The notes beneath the pieces were generated by a model that saw only the letters and a list, made by a program, of their open reading frames with translations, was not told the DNA's origin and did not search any database. The translations under genes and the position numbers were made by a program. Positions 21,960-35,884 of a DNA stretch of 64,000 bases are shown piece after piece. Position 1 is the first letter of the stretch. The number at the start of each line of letters is the position of its first letter. This stretch comes from Climacium dendroides (lineage: Eukaryota; Streptophyta; Bryopsida; Hypnales; Climaciaceae), in NCBI GenBank assembly GCA_950106755.1, contig OX467084.1, positions 29,453,213 to 29,517,212 on the forward strand. Reading direction: 5' to 3'.

Positions 21960-23845
21960 ACTTTTCCTTATAACAATGGTACCACACTATCAATCAACCG
22001 AGTGATTTTCCTTCCACATCATCACAACTTCTTGTTACAAAGTGTTGTTGTGTGAAGGGTGGCATTTGGTATTTGATTTGTTTTGCTTGAACTAAAAAAG
22101 TTGTAAATTGGAGTAAGCACATCATATCTTCATTAGAGAAAGACCAATTTGAAGCAAAGAACAACTTTAAGTACCTCCCTTTCCTTATGACATTGGTTCT
22201 AGACTATCAATCCAAGGAATGACTTTCCTTCCACATCATCACAAATTCTTATTACCAAGCTTGAATCCATGGAGTGACTTTCCTTCTACATCGTCACAAG
22301 TTATTGGAAATCTTGGTTCTATGAAGGGTCGTGTCTAATATTATTATTTTGGCTTAGACGCAATGGTTGGAGGTTGTGAATTGGAGTCATTATGCACGTC
22401 GATTTTTTTAGGACAAAGTCTAATTTGAAGCAATGAACAACTTTAAGTATACCTCTTTTACCTTATGAGAATGTTATTAGACTATCAATCCATGGACTTT
22501 GCTTCCACATCATCACAATTTTGTATTACTAAACTTGAATCAATAAAGTGACTTTGCTTCTAATATCATTATTCTAGCTTGGATGCAACACTTGGAGGTT
22601 GTAAATTCAAGTGAGCATGTAATATCAACATCTTTAACTATACCTCCTTTACCTTATGACAATGGTATTAGACTATCAACCCATAGAGTGGCTTTCCTCC
22701 TTCTACATCATCAGAATTTTTAGTTACCAAGCTTGAATCCACAAAGTGACTTTCCTTTTAAATCATCACAAGCTATTGGGAAGCTTGGTTATATGAAGGG
22801 TCGTTTCTAATATCATTGTTCTAGGTTGGATGCGATGGTTGGAGGTTGTGATTTGGAATGAAAACGTCGTATCTCTTTAGGACAAAGACTAATTTGTAGC
22901 AAAAAACCACCTTAAGTATAAGGTTGCAACACCCATAACCGTAATTTATCGGTTTTGGACATGATGTCTACTAACCCACATCCAACAAACTATTGGACCA
23001 TACTAACAACAAGAAAAAATTCTTGTGCACTTTCAAATGCATTATTTGGACAATGTGGAAATAAGTGGTGAATTTTTAAAGAACCAACTATGCATGCACC
23101 TAATACTAACACTAGGATTTAGATGTTGTACAACCTTGTAATCACATCGATTCACTTCCTAAAATTTTCCAAAATTTTAGAGGTAAAAGTTACAAGTACC
23201 ATGATAGTTATTGGAGTGCTATTCCACCTTCCTCATGATTATTGATCTACGGAGTGACCTTACTTCCTCATCAACACAATTTCATATTAAAAAACTTGAA
23301 TCGACAAAGTGACTTTCCTCCTTCCACATCATCACAACTTTTTGTTACCAAGCTTGAATCCACAAAGTGACTTTCCTTCTAAATCATCACGAGCTATTGG
23401 AAAGCTTGGTTCTATGAAGGGTCGTGTCTAATATTATTATTTTGGCTTAGACGCAACGGTTGGAGGTTGTGAATTGGAGTCAGTGTGCACGTCAATGTTT
23501 TTAGGACAAAGTCTAATTTGAAGCAATGAACAACTTTAAGTATACTTCCCTTACCTTATGACAATGTTATTAAACTATCAATCCATGGACTTTGCTTCCA
23601 CATCATCACAATTTCTTATTACTAAACTTGAATCAACAAAGTGACTTTGCTTCCACATCATCCCAAATTCTTTGTACAAAGCTTGAATCGACAGACTGAC
23701 TTTCCTCCTTCCACATCATCCCAAATTCTTGTTACCAAGCTTGATTCAACATCTTCACAACTTATTAGAAAGTTGGGTTGTATGAAGGGTTGCGTCTAAC
23801 ATTATTATTTTGGCTTGAATGCGACGGTTGGAGCTTGTGGATTGG
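21960..23845. repeat. Irregular tandem array of 200-350-bp units
   Basis: Blocks recur in the same orientation and order: CTTGAATCCACAAAGTGACT, TTCCACATCATCACAA, TTGGAGGTTGTGAATTGGAG, GGACAAAGTCTAATTTGAAG and CCTTATGACAATG. At least five partial units with internal deletions can be followed. No open frame runs through the array. It ends about 550 bp before SINA-like gene 3. Confidence 0.75.
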
Positions 23846-24391
23846 ACTGAGCATGTCAAGGCTAAATTAACTGCAAAGGCCTGGTGAACAAGTCATTTCC
23901 TTTGCGTCCTGTCTGTGTCTGTAGCTGGACAGTCTCCCCGTCAAGTCTAAGGCATACGTATGCCAACCGCAAGCTAGGCCATAACAGAGAGCTGGGGTCC
24001 TTCATGGGGTCCCATTTGCAGTGGCCATTCTTGTGAATACCATCCGCGACCCTGAACTTGAGTGAGTCCGACGGTGTGAGTTAAATTGCACAAGGCTTAC
24101 TTTGGAAGTGCGCACAAAACCAAGTTCGTTTCCTTCGGGGTAAGGCAACTGTTCAAATCCCAGCAGCTGGTATGCGTTTCTTAATTACTTGCTGTCTGCA
24201 TTCCATGAAACGCAGGAATTCGATCACTCTTGAAGGTGAGTGATAGAACGTAACCTCTTGTATATCTCGTTGCGGTTGCTGGAATAATTAGTAAACTAAA
24301 GACTCGTGCAGGTTGTAGTTCGATCTGGTGAAGGATCTGAGTTGTAACTTGTTTCTGTGTGCAGTGCTTTGCAGCTTCTTCGAGAGTGGCC
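23846..24391 (+). promoter_or_regulatory. Upstream region of SINA-like gene 3
   Basis: Composition shifts abruptly from AT-rich array to mixed GC, marking the likely promoter and 5' leader. A possible leader-intron acceptor (TTCTGTGTGCAG) lies just before 24365. A tRNA B-box-like word (GTTCAAATCCCAGCAG, about 24152) occurs, but no tRNA fold is evident around it. Confidence 0.4.
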
Positions 24392-26000
24392 ATGGCGCAG
24401 CCTCCAACAGCAGGCACTTCCGAGGGCAATGGAAAGAAGAGAAAATGTGATCTGGACACCGACACTCTGCAATGTCCCAACTGCTTAAAACCCTTTTCCA
24501 TACCGGTGTTCCAGGTAAGAACTTCTTGGACAAACCTTTTGCTTGAAGTGCCAAACTAGACCGATTGGCACGCTGGTGGTGGTCTTATGCTTCAGTGGAC
24601 GTATCTTTGGATGGCACATTGAAGAATGGAAGGCGAGGTCTGTGCTCCCTAGAAATCAATTGGCATGGGTGCCATCCTTTTCTTCTTCGTAAGCTTTGGT
24701 TGCACATTGGCAACCTTTAAATTTCAGAGGGGAGTGCCAAGCACACGAAGGTAGCAACCGGTTTTTCGGTTCCTTAGAATGGCTCTTTCCGGGTTTCCAT
24801 TGCGTTCTTCAGGGGCTTCCTAACTTTTAGGAGTATCCTTGTGCTAAGCTAATGCGGTACTTTTGCAGCTGATTGGGTTTCTGCTCTTAAACCCTAAAAG
24901 AATAAATTAGACCTAGCTCACGAGTTTTTTTAATCACTTTTGAGTGAGTCATATGAAGCCCCACTTTTTGATCAGTTTGATTTAATTTTGAACCAAACAC
25001 TTGCCATGTTCTTGACCGATTCCAGGATTTCCTGCTAGATATAGTGATATAAAATTTGACCCTGTCAATTATATTTTCTCACCGTGCAATCAATCGATTT
25101 GGTTTTATTATAACCACGAACTCTTAGTCTTATAGCCCTGGGCTAAACACATATATGTTTTTGTTGTTGAAGGTCTTGATTAATTAAGTAAGTTGTGGCT
25201 TCTTGAGAAACTATGACCAAGCAAAAGTCCATAGTACTGAAGCTGATTGTGGTCCGGTTGTGGAATCTCAGTGCAGGAACGGCCACAGCACCTGCTCTGC
25301 ATGTCGCATGAAGCTTACGAAAGGCTGTCCGACATGCTCACAACCTGTTGGTCTGACCAGAAACGCAGCCATTGAGAAAGTTATTCAGTCTTTGCAGGTA
25401 GACTGTAAGCATGCTCTCCATGGGTGCACCACAAAGCTGAAGTACAGCGACAGAGACGAGATCGAAGAGCACGAGAACAAGCTCTGCGAGTACCGACCAC
25501 TGCAGTGCCCACTACAAACCCCGAGGCAATGCCTGCACATCGGTCCTGGGGTTACAATCCCCTCGCACCTGGCGCAGGAGCATGGTATTGAAATCATAGA
25601 ATCATGCCGTGAATCTGGTCGATCCGCATGTTTTACGATGAAAGCCACATGTCCAATGACGTTGTTTAAAACGGAGAAGGCATGGTTAATTGTGAACTGC
25701 TGGAATGGCCGCTACAATTTCGGTTCGTACCTATTTTGCACCCTGTTTGGAAGCTCCAAGGTGACAGTGACGCACAAGGTCTCGCTGGAGCGCGTTATGC
25801 TCAAAAAGGTGGAAAAAATATATCACACTTTCACCTGTTTGGTGGATGTAGCCCAGAGTCATAGTGATCTGGATTTGGGGAGCATTACTCTGGCAGACAT
25901 TTTAGTTGGAGCTTACATTAATATTCCTCACCAACAGCAGGAAGTGCCGGATCTGGAGTTTGAGTTGAAGGTCACTATCATGTCCGAAAAAGAGCGTTGA
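24392..26000 (+). CDS. SINA-like RING-type E3 ubiquitin ligase 3
   Basis: Exons 24392-24514 and 25272-26000 give 283 residues; the 757-bp intron is phase 0 (CAG|GTAAGA; CTCAG|TGC). RING ligands are C28, C31, C42, H46, C49, C52, C60 and C63. The SIAH zinc fingers (HGCTTKLKYSD, CEYRPLQCPL, HLAQEHG) and a C-terminal SIAH-type domain ending EFELKVTIM follow. The N-terminus carries a basic KKRKCD patch, a possible nuclear-localisation motif found in other SINA-like proteins. ATG 24392 is the first ATG in the exon frame. It shares the split-RING gene structure with the copies at 3102 and 14354 and is the best-preserved of the three. Confidence 0.88.
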
Positions 26001-29000
26001 ATTTGGCAGAACAGCAAGCTGGTCAGGGGCAAATTCAATTTGCTGTTGAACAGTTTTGGTATGACTTTCCCTTGAGGAAAGAACTGAACTTAAATCCAAC
26101 CCTGTCTGACCTGGTTTATGCGGAGTTTTGATCATTTGAGGCTTGGTGATGTCTGGGAGGCATGATTCGTAAGCAATGACTATCATATTTTGCTTTGTGA
26201 TTCATATCAACAAGTCGCAATTTTAATCCATCTAAAGGCACCCAAGGTGGTCAACAGACTTTCAAGTTGAATGTGGAAATAATGCTACCAGTCAGATGAT
26301 AGACTTACGTTACTGTACTCGAGACTTGAGTCTTAGACCCATGTGATAGTCCTATTTCAGAATCTATGTGTGATATCTCCACAAACTCAACATCTTCAGT
26401 ATTTGCAATTAATTTGTTTCCATTGTTCAAGTAACTTCTCTACGTTGCTACCATTTCTAGGCGTGATTGCTAAAGAACACCCCATAGAAGGAGATCACAA
26501 AATTAGATGTACATCATACCTTTAGGAGAAAGTCAGAAATCCTCTTGAAACCATATGCCTGAAGTTACCAGTGGTGAGGTGGTGGTTGTGTGAGGTGATA
26601 TTTGAGGTGATGCATGAGTATATGGAAGTTTTAAGCGTAGAGTAAAAGCCGCAATGGACTGGACGGTTCCAATAACTGCACAGTCGAATTCATACCACAT
26701 GCACCAGTTGAATCAACCACGGACACCGGTTCAACAACGAATTCATACCACCGCAAAGTCACCGCAAAGTCACCGCACAGTGCGTGATGAAGGGCTGCAC
26801 CTATTTTTTCACAAAATTTAAAGTCTGTTATCATTAAGTTGCAACAGAGTTTGCAAGAGGAAACCTTTTTGCGCACTTTAACATGGCATTGAATAATCGT
26901 GCCAAGTTTCTGAGCTTGCAAGTTCCTATTGTATTGTGGGGAAGAATTTGAATTTTTGTCTGTGCGGTGATTTCCAAGGTTGCTCTACTCAGTTTGCTCA
27001 CTTGACGTTGCTTGAGAATGTAGCAGCAAAGGTTCCAGAATGGAAGATGATGCTATCGGACTCTGTGACAGTTGCAATTGCCCCCGAGTGTGAGGTACAG
27101 GAGACCTGCAGGGTACTTTGTTTGAGAAATTCCTGAAATTTTTGGCAATGTAAAGTTGACAACTTGTCTTAAATTGAGATTTTTTAAGGTTAGCATGTTT
27201 TGAATCTCATACAATGTTTTGGGAGAACGGCTAGTTAGTTCATTGTTAGCCCGTGCCTTTGGGATAATAACTGGTTGGAGTGTGAAAATGGAGGCCAATC
27301 AAAATCAAATAAAGAATTGATAGGAATGGCAACTAACGAGTGTGTGAAAATGAAAGCTAGATATGTAGCCACTGCTTTCATGAAATTGTCAAACTTTAGC
27401 TACTTGCCATTTCAAATTCAAGACTAATTAATATTCAAGTCACTCAAGGTGGGTATGTTCTTAGATATGCAAATATCACTTACTTTAGGATTTGTCATTG
27501 AGGGGCTTGGAGTACTTGGACAAGGAGACGGGTATTACTTTAGGGTTATTTGTGGCAATGAGTCCTTGCTCTACCGTTTTTGTCTATCCACTGTAATAAA
27601 ATTTGGAATTTAGTTTCAAAACAAGCATGTCTTGGAAAGAGGATGATTGTGTAGCCTTTGCTAATTTGAAGTTCAAGGAAAGTGACCAATGAAAATTTGA
27701 TACTAGAAGAAATGAACTAAGAGAAAAGATGCAACCAATGCCCTTGGGAGAAAGATGATTCCTATAAAGAGGAGGCAAAATACCAAGGCAACTTCAAAAA
27801 CTTCTTGAATATTGATCTCAAATTTCCATCAAAAAATATATAAATTTAATAATAGAAGACATGACTAATAAAAAAAACATATGGTTCTAGCTTCAAAAAA
27901 TAAAATATTTTTTTTCATTCATACATAAAGGGAAAAAAAGAACATAGAAAATTGAGATTTCAAAAACATGACTTTATGGCATTTAGGTTGTTCAATCACT
28001 TGGAAAATTTCCCATCTGATCCAAGACATTCAAATAAACAATATTGAACGAAGGATTTCAATTTTTCATCCAATCTCCTTATTAAATTTCCTTAAGTGTC
28101 TTTTATGGTAGAAACTTTTGCAATAAAGTACTATATCAAAACTTCTTGCTCTTGCTTTTTATTTAAGTTTTTGTAATACAATTGATTCTTTTTAATAATT
28201 TGAACTCAACAAAGAAAATGAAGTTTATTAATCCTGGTTTCTACTCCAATTTGTAAACCCAAAATTACTTGAAAAATTCCTTAATTGTTTCTAATAATCA
28301 CATATGTTCAAATATTATATTTATATATACCTCAACATACAAACACTTTAACTCATGCTTGTCTTTGCGTCAATCATTGGTTCTTCTCTAATTCATCAAA
28401 GAAAGATTCCAAAATATAGTACCTTGCAATCTACCTCTCTTAAGATTACATCCAATCAATGGAAAAATAACAACTTTTATTTAGAGTTGAATTTGAATCT
28501 TTGCAAAAATTCATGCTTTTAGTTTCATATTTTGGAGTTCCTTTTGCCTATTTTTTAACCCCTTAAAGATATATCATGTCCAAGGCTGGTCAAACTTCAT
28601 TAGATTTCTATACTAATACATTTACAAAATGTGATATTTTTCATAAGTAGTAATGTATGTTTAAAATTTAATCTGCTAATTTCATAATCAAAATTATGAA
28701 ATCGAATTTTATATGATTATTTAAGGAAATTTATTTGTAAAAATCACAATAACTACAAAAATATTTAAAACAATACGAAATTTTTAAGAAAAATGGAAAC
28801 AAAAATTTCAAACATCATAGTGTAGTTTATGAACTCTTTGAGATCACACCAAGAGAAATTTGATTTTTTTTTAAATGTTCAAAAGAGGTGTATTTTGAGC
28901 TTTCAAAGTGTGACAAAAATTACAATTTTAACAATTTTGAAGAAAATTAAAATGGAGTAAAAAGTAGATCATTAGAGCTATATTTTCTTAGTAAAGATAT

Positions 29001-31294
29001 TTTTTTAAATTTAAAATTAAGAACCATGTGAAAATTTAGGTGTTGATTTTCAAAATGCCTATGGGACTTGCAATGTTTTTATAGGTTAAAAAAAATCAAA
29101 TTTGGATCTAATGGCCCCATTTCAATAAGTGGGATTTGCTTGGGTTGTATGGCCAATGGGAGAAATAAATTTCATTCAAAAAATCTTAAATAAAAAATAT
29201 GGTGGAATGCACTACAATTCAGTATCAGCATATTTTTATTTATGATTTTTTGAATGCACTACAATTTGGTGTCAATAAAACTTCAAAGAAAAAATAAAGT
29301 CTTATTAAAAAAATCCTATTAACTAAAGGTTTGTTCCCACCTAGTATTATAGGTGTTTTCATCGATTGGTCTTATGTCAAAAGAAATTCCAATGTTCCCA
29401 ATCATGTTGTTTAGCAAATACCGATCCTAGCCAGAATTTGACATGTCTTGGTATAAGAGCAAGATTGTTACGTAGTTTTTATAAAGAACTTGCGGTTGTT
29501 TCCGTAGTATTCAAATCTTTGGAATTTGTAGATTTTTGATGAATCTATACGGTGTTATGTATTGTTTCTTCTTTGTGTCCATTAACTAAAATTGCCATTG
29601 CTACGGTATATGATACATTGTTGTGCTTCTGCACAACTTTTGCCTTGCAAAACTTGCCAATTGAGACATGCGCAACTTAAACTCCTTGTGGCTTGTTGAA
29701 ATTTGGCAACTAAGACTTGTACAATTGAAACTCCTCATGCCTTGCAAAACTTGTTGACTGAGATTGAATTCGTGGCAAACCAAGTTGTTATAGAGCCTCA
29801 CAAAATAGCAATAGAACTTCATAAAAAAAACTTACAGAAATCACTCAAGCCATCAAGAACACCCCCCAAATCCCAAGACAAACCCAAAGTTGGTGGTAGA
29901 ATCACAAACCCTAGCACCTCCCACTTCCCAGGACACAAGATATGAGCTACTTGTAAATTGTACACAATTCAAAAGCTCAAAAACAAGTACAACAATTCCA
30001 AACCTGAATTCTCTTAAAAAAAGATTATTTTCTACTTATATAGAGGTTTTATCTTTTAATATACATAGTTTGCAAATACCAAATGGGAACATACCCTAAG
30101 GTGAATTGTTGTTCAAATCTATTTTCATTAAAAAGAAATTAATCTTGTCTTGTAAAGACATTCAAGTGTGAAATTGTTCAAACGAAGAGAAATTAAAGTA
30201 AGAGGCCCATAAAGCACCCATATAATGGCTAAAGATTAATTTGGTAAGGTTAGACTTCTTGAAATATTTTTTTTTTGAAAATTTCCTTCAAAGACAATCG
30301 GAATTGGCCTATAACCCAAGTTGTTTCATATTGTTTGCAGCTCCATTGAATTATTTAGTTATGAAGTTTTGAAGTTGAAACACAATGTTTAATTACTAAG
30401 AGTGTCTACTTCCTAAAATGTACTCTAGTGCATTATTTGTATATTGATAGTGCAATGAGAAAGCAAAATGTAGTTCTATGGTAGAAGACATTTTTTGAGC
30501 CCCAAATACTTTATGGACCTTCTTCTTTACATAGTTACTTTTTCACCAATTGCACCAAGGTTGTGCCAACTCTTCTTTGAATCTAATGTGAGCAAATGAA
30601 GCACAAGTAAATTGAGCAAGCAAAATGAGGAATTGAACTAGATTCCATGACAATATGGAATTCTTGGTAAGTCTCTTTAAAAAAAAGAGTGATTTCAATC
30701 CCTAAATGCCCAAGGCCTTTTTTGAGCTCTTGGGAATTTGCTCTAAATTGAAAAAAAAACATTTTGATAAGTTATATCAAATTCTTTTAATTGTAACCAT
30801 ATAAATTCAAACTAGACATGTTAGAAATCACATAGGAAAAGAAAATACAACAATATCACTTATAGACTGAAAGATTATAATTAATATTTGATCATAACTG
30901 TGTTAAACCTGTAAAAGTGATTTGAAGTATTTCAATTCTCCTTTCACATGTCAAATCTAAAAATTTGGTCACCAAAAGAAAAAGGCCTAATATGCATGAC
31001 CCCAATCAATTTATGGATTCTCAAAATCTACTCTAGTATTTTTTTAAATGAATTTCTAATGTGATTTTTTCTCCAAGATCTAGTGTATTTGAGGCTCATT
31101 TCTAAGAATCCTCAGCACTATGGAAAGTCAAGATTGTAATGGACATCCTTGCACAAAATCTTGAATAGAAAATTCATAATCAATCGTTTTCAAAATCAGA
31201 TTTTTGATGCTAATACTAGACTTCAAAAAGAATCCAAAAATATAAAATACTAAAAATATAAAATACTAAAAATATAAATTTGGTTATATTTTAT
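26001..31294. other. Intergenic DNA, mixed then AT-rich
   Basis: The first 1.2 kb is GC-balanced and may hold the 3' UTR of SINA-like gene 3 and a decayed gene fragment. An exon-like stretch near 27000-27095 reads FAHLTLLENVAAKVPEWKM but has no partner exon. The remainder is AT-rich with no recognised gene or bounded element. Confidence 0.5.
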
Positions 31295-32217
31295 TTAACC
31301 CCTAAAGCCCCAACCGTGTTCTTTGTCAAAAACCACTAAGAACTCCCACTCATGCTGCATTCACCTTAGAATACCAAAAAAACACATTTTTTCAAAATCC
31401 AATTGTAGGGGCTTGTATTTAACTTATTTGAGAACATGTGGTAAAAATGTCATCAAATTTGACTAATAGATTGCAAGATATTTGCATCTATAGTGAAGAA
31501 AACAAGTTTTTTTGGCAATTTGCTTGACTAGATTTCTGGGCTTTGAATTCTTTTAATTGAAAATTTTTGCACTATTAATTTTGATTTTTAAAATTTTTAG
31601 ATTGAATAATTGAGATGAGATTCTAAGAAAAAAATTCAACAAAAAATCACTTAAGTTTTACTCATTAAAAATTGTTAGATAGAAGTAGGCTAAAGATTGA
31701 AAGAAAAAGTAAATCATTAATAGCTTTAGGATGGGATTGAAATACAATAATCCCAACCATGATATTGATCTAAAAAGCAAGCCTAACCTTGTATAACAAT
31801 TTCTTTTGGAAAATTGTAAACATTGCATTCACAAATGAATTCTATAAGTTATTTTTTTAAGAAGATGTTGAGATTGCCCAAAAAACTAAGATTGTCCGTA
31901 ACTTTCTCATCACTAGTCCAAATAGAATGAATCAAAGCTTCAAATGTTGACCAAAAAACAAGATTTTAGAATTTTTAAAAAAAATTTAGACTTTTTCTGA
32001 TTTTTTTGTGCTACCCGTTGACTTTTAATTTTGGCTTATTGTGCCATAACTTTTTCTCCCGGACACCAATTGAAACAAAAATTATATATTCACAAAGCTC
32101 TTGGCAAACTCCACAACTTCAAAAAATCTTAGAAACATTCACTACAAATTGAGATAATAGAAACCTACCTGGATCCAAATTGTCGCATGAGGGGACAAAC
32201 GGTCCTTCAGGGGTTAA
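31295..32217. mobile_element. TTAA-bounded repeat, copy C (923 bp)
   Basis: It starts TTAACCCCTAAAGCCCC and ends GGTCCTTCAGGGGTTAA. It is collinear with copy B over most of its length (for example GATTGAAAGAAAAA, GATGGGATTGAAATACAATA, AATGAATCAAAGCTT). No coding capacity. Confidence 0.62.
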
Positions 32218-32683
32218 CTTCAAAGTGTTGTTGATACCCAAATTTGGTGCCTTGGGTATTTAGGATTTAACTATAATAGTGTGCCTTGTGTTGTTGCCAC
32301 AACCAAAATAGCAGTAAAAATTACTTTTTTATTTTTTTATTCATAAAACTTTGAAATTCAATATTTTTTATACTACAAGGTGCAAATACCATGTAACAAA
32401 GCCCATGCACCCCTCCTTGCAAAGAGCTTTCCATGGTACCAAAAGCATAAACGAGGGATGCATGGTCTAGGAGATTTCTCTTTAACAAACAAAGAAACAA
32501 TCTAACTTAAGATATGGATACTTATTAGCTTACTAATAATCCTTCATCCATAGGCTAAAATAGCATTAGGTGAAAATTAATAATTAATTCCGTCAGTTTT
32601 GGTTTTAAGAAATGGAAAAACATTTTTTATGTTTTTATACAAGCGTGTTTAGGGTCATCTCATACCAATGGCAAACAATTTTC

Positions 32684-32844
32684 AGGTATTAAAACATCAA
32701 AGGTGAATAGGTGTCATCTTCAAGGCTAAGTACTTCCATGTACTAAAATATCAAAGGTAGATAGGTGCCGTCTTCAAGGCTAAATATTATAGTCCATAAA
32801 TTACCATGATGGATAGTTGTAGTCTTCAAGGTTAAGTACCATAG
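32684..32844. repeat. Short tandem repeat, about 53 bp x 3
   Basis: Three diverged units share ATCAAAGGT, ATAGGTG and GTCTTCAAGGCTAA in order. Confidence 0.7.
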
Positions 32845-35841
32845 CTTGTGAATCTAAAATTCTATAAATTATGTTGGAAAATATTCCATATAGTACTATA
32901 GTAGCTAGGTGCTAGTACTAAATGAGAGACTTGAAATAAAAATAAATAAATAAATAAAAACTTCAAATCTTTTTACTAAAGGGGCTCATTACAAGACTTG
33001 GAGGAGGACTAAAGAACTCTTAGAGATGAGCCTCAAATAGAATATACTTTAGAAAACAATTGCATTACGAAATCAATTATTAAATCTATCGAATACATCT
33101 TTAAATAAACATATAACTTGCATTGGAGATGATGAATTATGTTTTCATAACCTCAAATATTTTCTTATCAGTGTGACTATGACTGTAGATTTTGACACAT
33201 TATTTGATGGATTGAAAGACTTTGAGCAAAAACTAAACATAAACAAATAGATTCTAATCTTTTGTGATGAAAATTAAAAAGCTTAGAATCTTCAAAAATA
33301 TTATTATGATTCTTTTTCTATCACAATAATTTGTAATAAATCTAATTTTAGATATTGTGGTTAAATTTGATCTAAGTGAAAAATTATAAAATTTTGTTTG
33401 TTGCTATTAATTTTAGCTTTAAAAATTCATTTGGCACGTAGGGGTATATAATACAAAACCAAATAAAGGTTGAACATTAGGCCCAAGTTAATTATCGAAT
33501 ATAATATTCTCTTCCAAAGTCACCAAAGACCATTAAATCTTGAAGATCTACAACTTTCAAAATAAATGTAGAGAAGATGGATGTTTATTTGTAAACCATA
33601 CTCCCTCTTTTCAGTTGCAATATGATATTTGGAAATGAAATTAATAGGAAAGGGTTACCATATTATGACATTATTCCTAAATGCTCAAAATAGGGAGGAG
33701 GGGTACCTTTAAAATTGATTTTAAAATGACATTTCTAAAACTTGAATAATTTGATTGCTACTTTTTTAAAATTAATTGTATCTATAAAACTTTGAGGTTC
33801 ACATTGAGAATGAGAAACTCACAAAATTCAAATTATTTAACCAAACAATTTAATAAACACTTGAATTAGAAGTTTTATTTGGATCAATTGAAGAAATAGG
33901 ACTCCATAGGATTCTACAGTCCTATTTTTGTAGCCTATTCCTATATGTTTCTATTAAGGGGCATTTAAAAATATTTTATTTTATATCCTCTACATTTGCG
34001 CAAATAGGGTTCCCTTGTGTGTGCAGTTCTAAATAATGAAGATGATTTCAAGATCATTCATTAAATGAAATATCTTTCCAAATGGCCAATTTTTAGATCT
34101 TTTAAAAAAAATTTAAAAACTTTAAAAGTTCAAACATCAAAGTATCTATTTTATGTTGTTTTTTATTTTTTTAGTTCTCCTATTTGGAGAATTAGTTAAT
34201 GCTTCTCCTTTACAAGGTACCTTCTTTTTATAAGTATATACAATTATATATGGTCATATTTTAAATAATTAAAAAATATGTATTTTTAATTTTATATTAT
34301 TCTCCCCCAAAAGCTAAAACTACCAAAGTAGAACAAAATAAGTAGGTCATTCTTGCAATTACCCCTTTACAATTAGAAATTGTTTTGTTAATTGGATTCC
34401 TTTCTTATCCCCCTTAAAGGTTCACAACTATGTTTTATCCAAAAATACTTTAAGACTATTATTTCTGGTGGAAATGAGTTACAACGCAAAAAACTAATTT
34501 AAAGCACATCCAACTAGAAGATACCGAATTAGACTTGTATGAAAATGTACAAGAAGAAATTCAATTTTTTGGACCAAATAGATTATAAGATATTAGTGTT
34601 CAAAACAAAAACAAAGTTTTTTTAATTCCTTGTTATATACACTAGCTTTTTTTTACTTTAAATCCTCTTCACTAAAATTATTTGCATTAAATGGACTATT
34701 AAATTATAAATAATTATGGTAAAGATTTGAGTTGGAAATTTAAATTTAAAATTTTAAAATAAATAAATTTATTATCATTCTTAAAAATTTGTTAAAATAT
34801 CATTACTATATATGAGAAGAAGAGGAAAATTAAAATGTTAATAGTTCTAAAATGAAATTGAAACATACCAATCCTAATAGTGATTTTGTTGTATATATGA
34901 ATATATTCTATAATTAAAATATCAAGAATTAATTTTGAATTTTGTTAGACTTTTGTGCAACCTAGGGCCCAAACTATAGCATTTTGTGCTTAGAAGGGCA
35001 TAATTTTCTATCATACACTAATCAAAATCAAAATTTAAATATATTAAAAATTAAATTAAATTTTTAGAAAGCTAGTACTTTCTATTACCTTCCAAAATTA
35101 AAAAAAAATCAACTAAATTTGACATCATAGGAACTTGTCCAAAATTCTTACAAACACATATCAAGATTTTGACATATTTTCTATTTTTTCTAGCAAGAAC
35201 ATTCTTTGTACACATTGACATTGGATTCATTGGGTTTGTAATATGAATCCTTGAACTATTTAATGTTATGGTGCTCACTGAAAGGTAAGAGAGTTAAAGA
35301 TGGTTATAAAAAAATTCATGACATTCTAGTTATTATTCATTTCTTGATCAAGTTTGCAATGGAACACACTAGTCATTGACATGAGAGTAGTATTTGAGAA
35401 GACTCCAATATTGGATATACATGACCTTCCTTGAACTTCTTGGATTCTTCCTTTTTAAGATGGCAAAAATTCTTGCAAAAATACCATTGGTTGATTGAAA
35501 ATTTCAATACATATCCAAATTGCATAAAAAGAAAATGAGAATTAGACCATAGATAACACTTTATCGATACATAGTAGCATAGATAGGGTGATTTTTGAAT
35601 GGTGACACAAATAGGGGCTCTTAAAGGTGAACTTCCATGTACAAAACATTGACCAAACATTGAAAAAAAGGTAAAAGATTTTCTAGAATCCTTCATAGAA
35701 ATGTGTAGTATTTGCAAGAGAAGAATTATAATTGTTGTCCATAGTGATTGCAATAATGATTGGTTGATTTTATACCATTTCGGCTAGTATTTATTATACT
35801 ATGACCTTATATAGATCAAAAGTCATTCATGAAATAAAGTG

Positions 35842-35846
<5 letters not shown>

Positions 35847-35881
<35 letters not shown>
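35847..35881. repeat. (AT)n microsatellite
   Basis: Uninterrupted AT dinucleotides. Confidence 0.95.

Positions 35882-35884
<3 letters not shown>

Noticed and set aside
24110..24175. tRNA gene suggested by a B-box-like GTTCAAATCCC
   Set aside because: No acceptor stem or cloverleaf could be formed around it by eye.
26936..27136. Exon-like frame with ENVAAKVPEWKM
   Set aside because: No partner exon, no recognised family; kept only as a remark on the spacer.
29601..30099. Frames of 70-80 codons on both strands
   Set aside because: Low-complexity AT-rich sequence with imperfect internal repeats and no domain.
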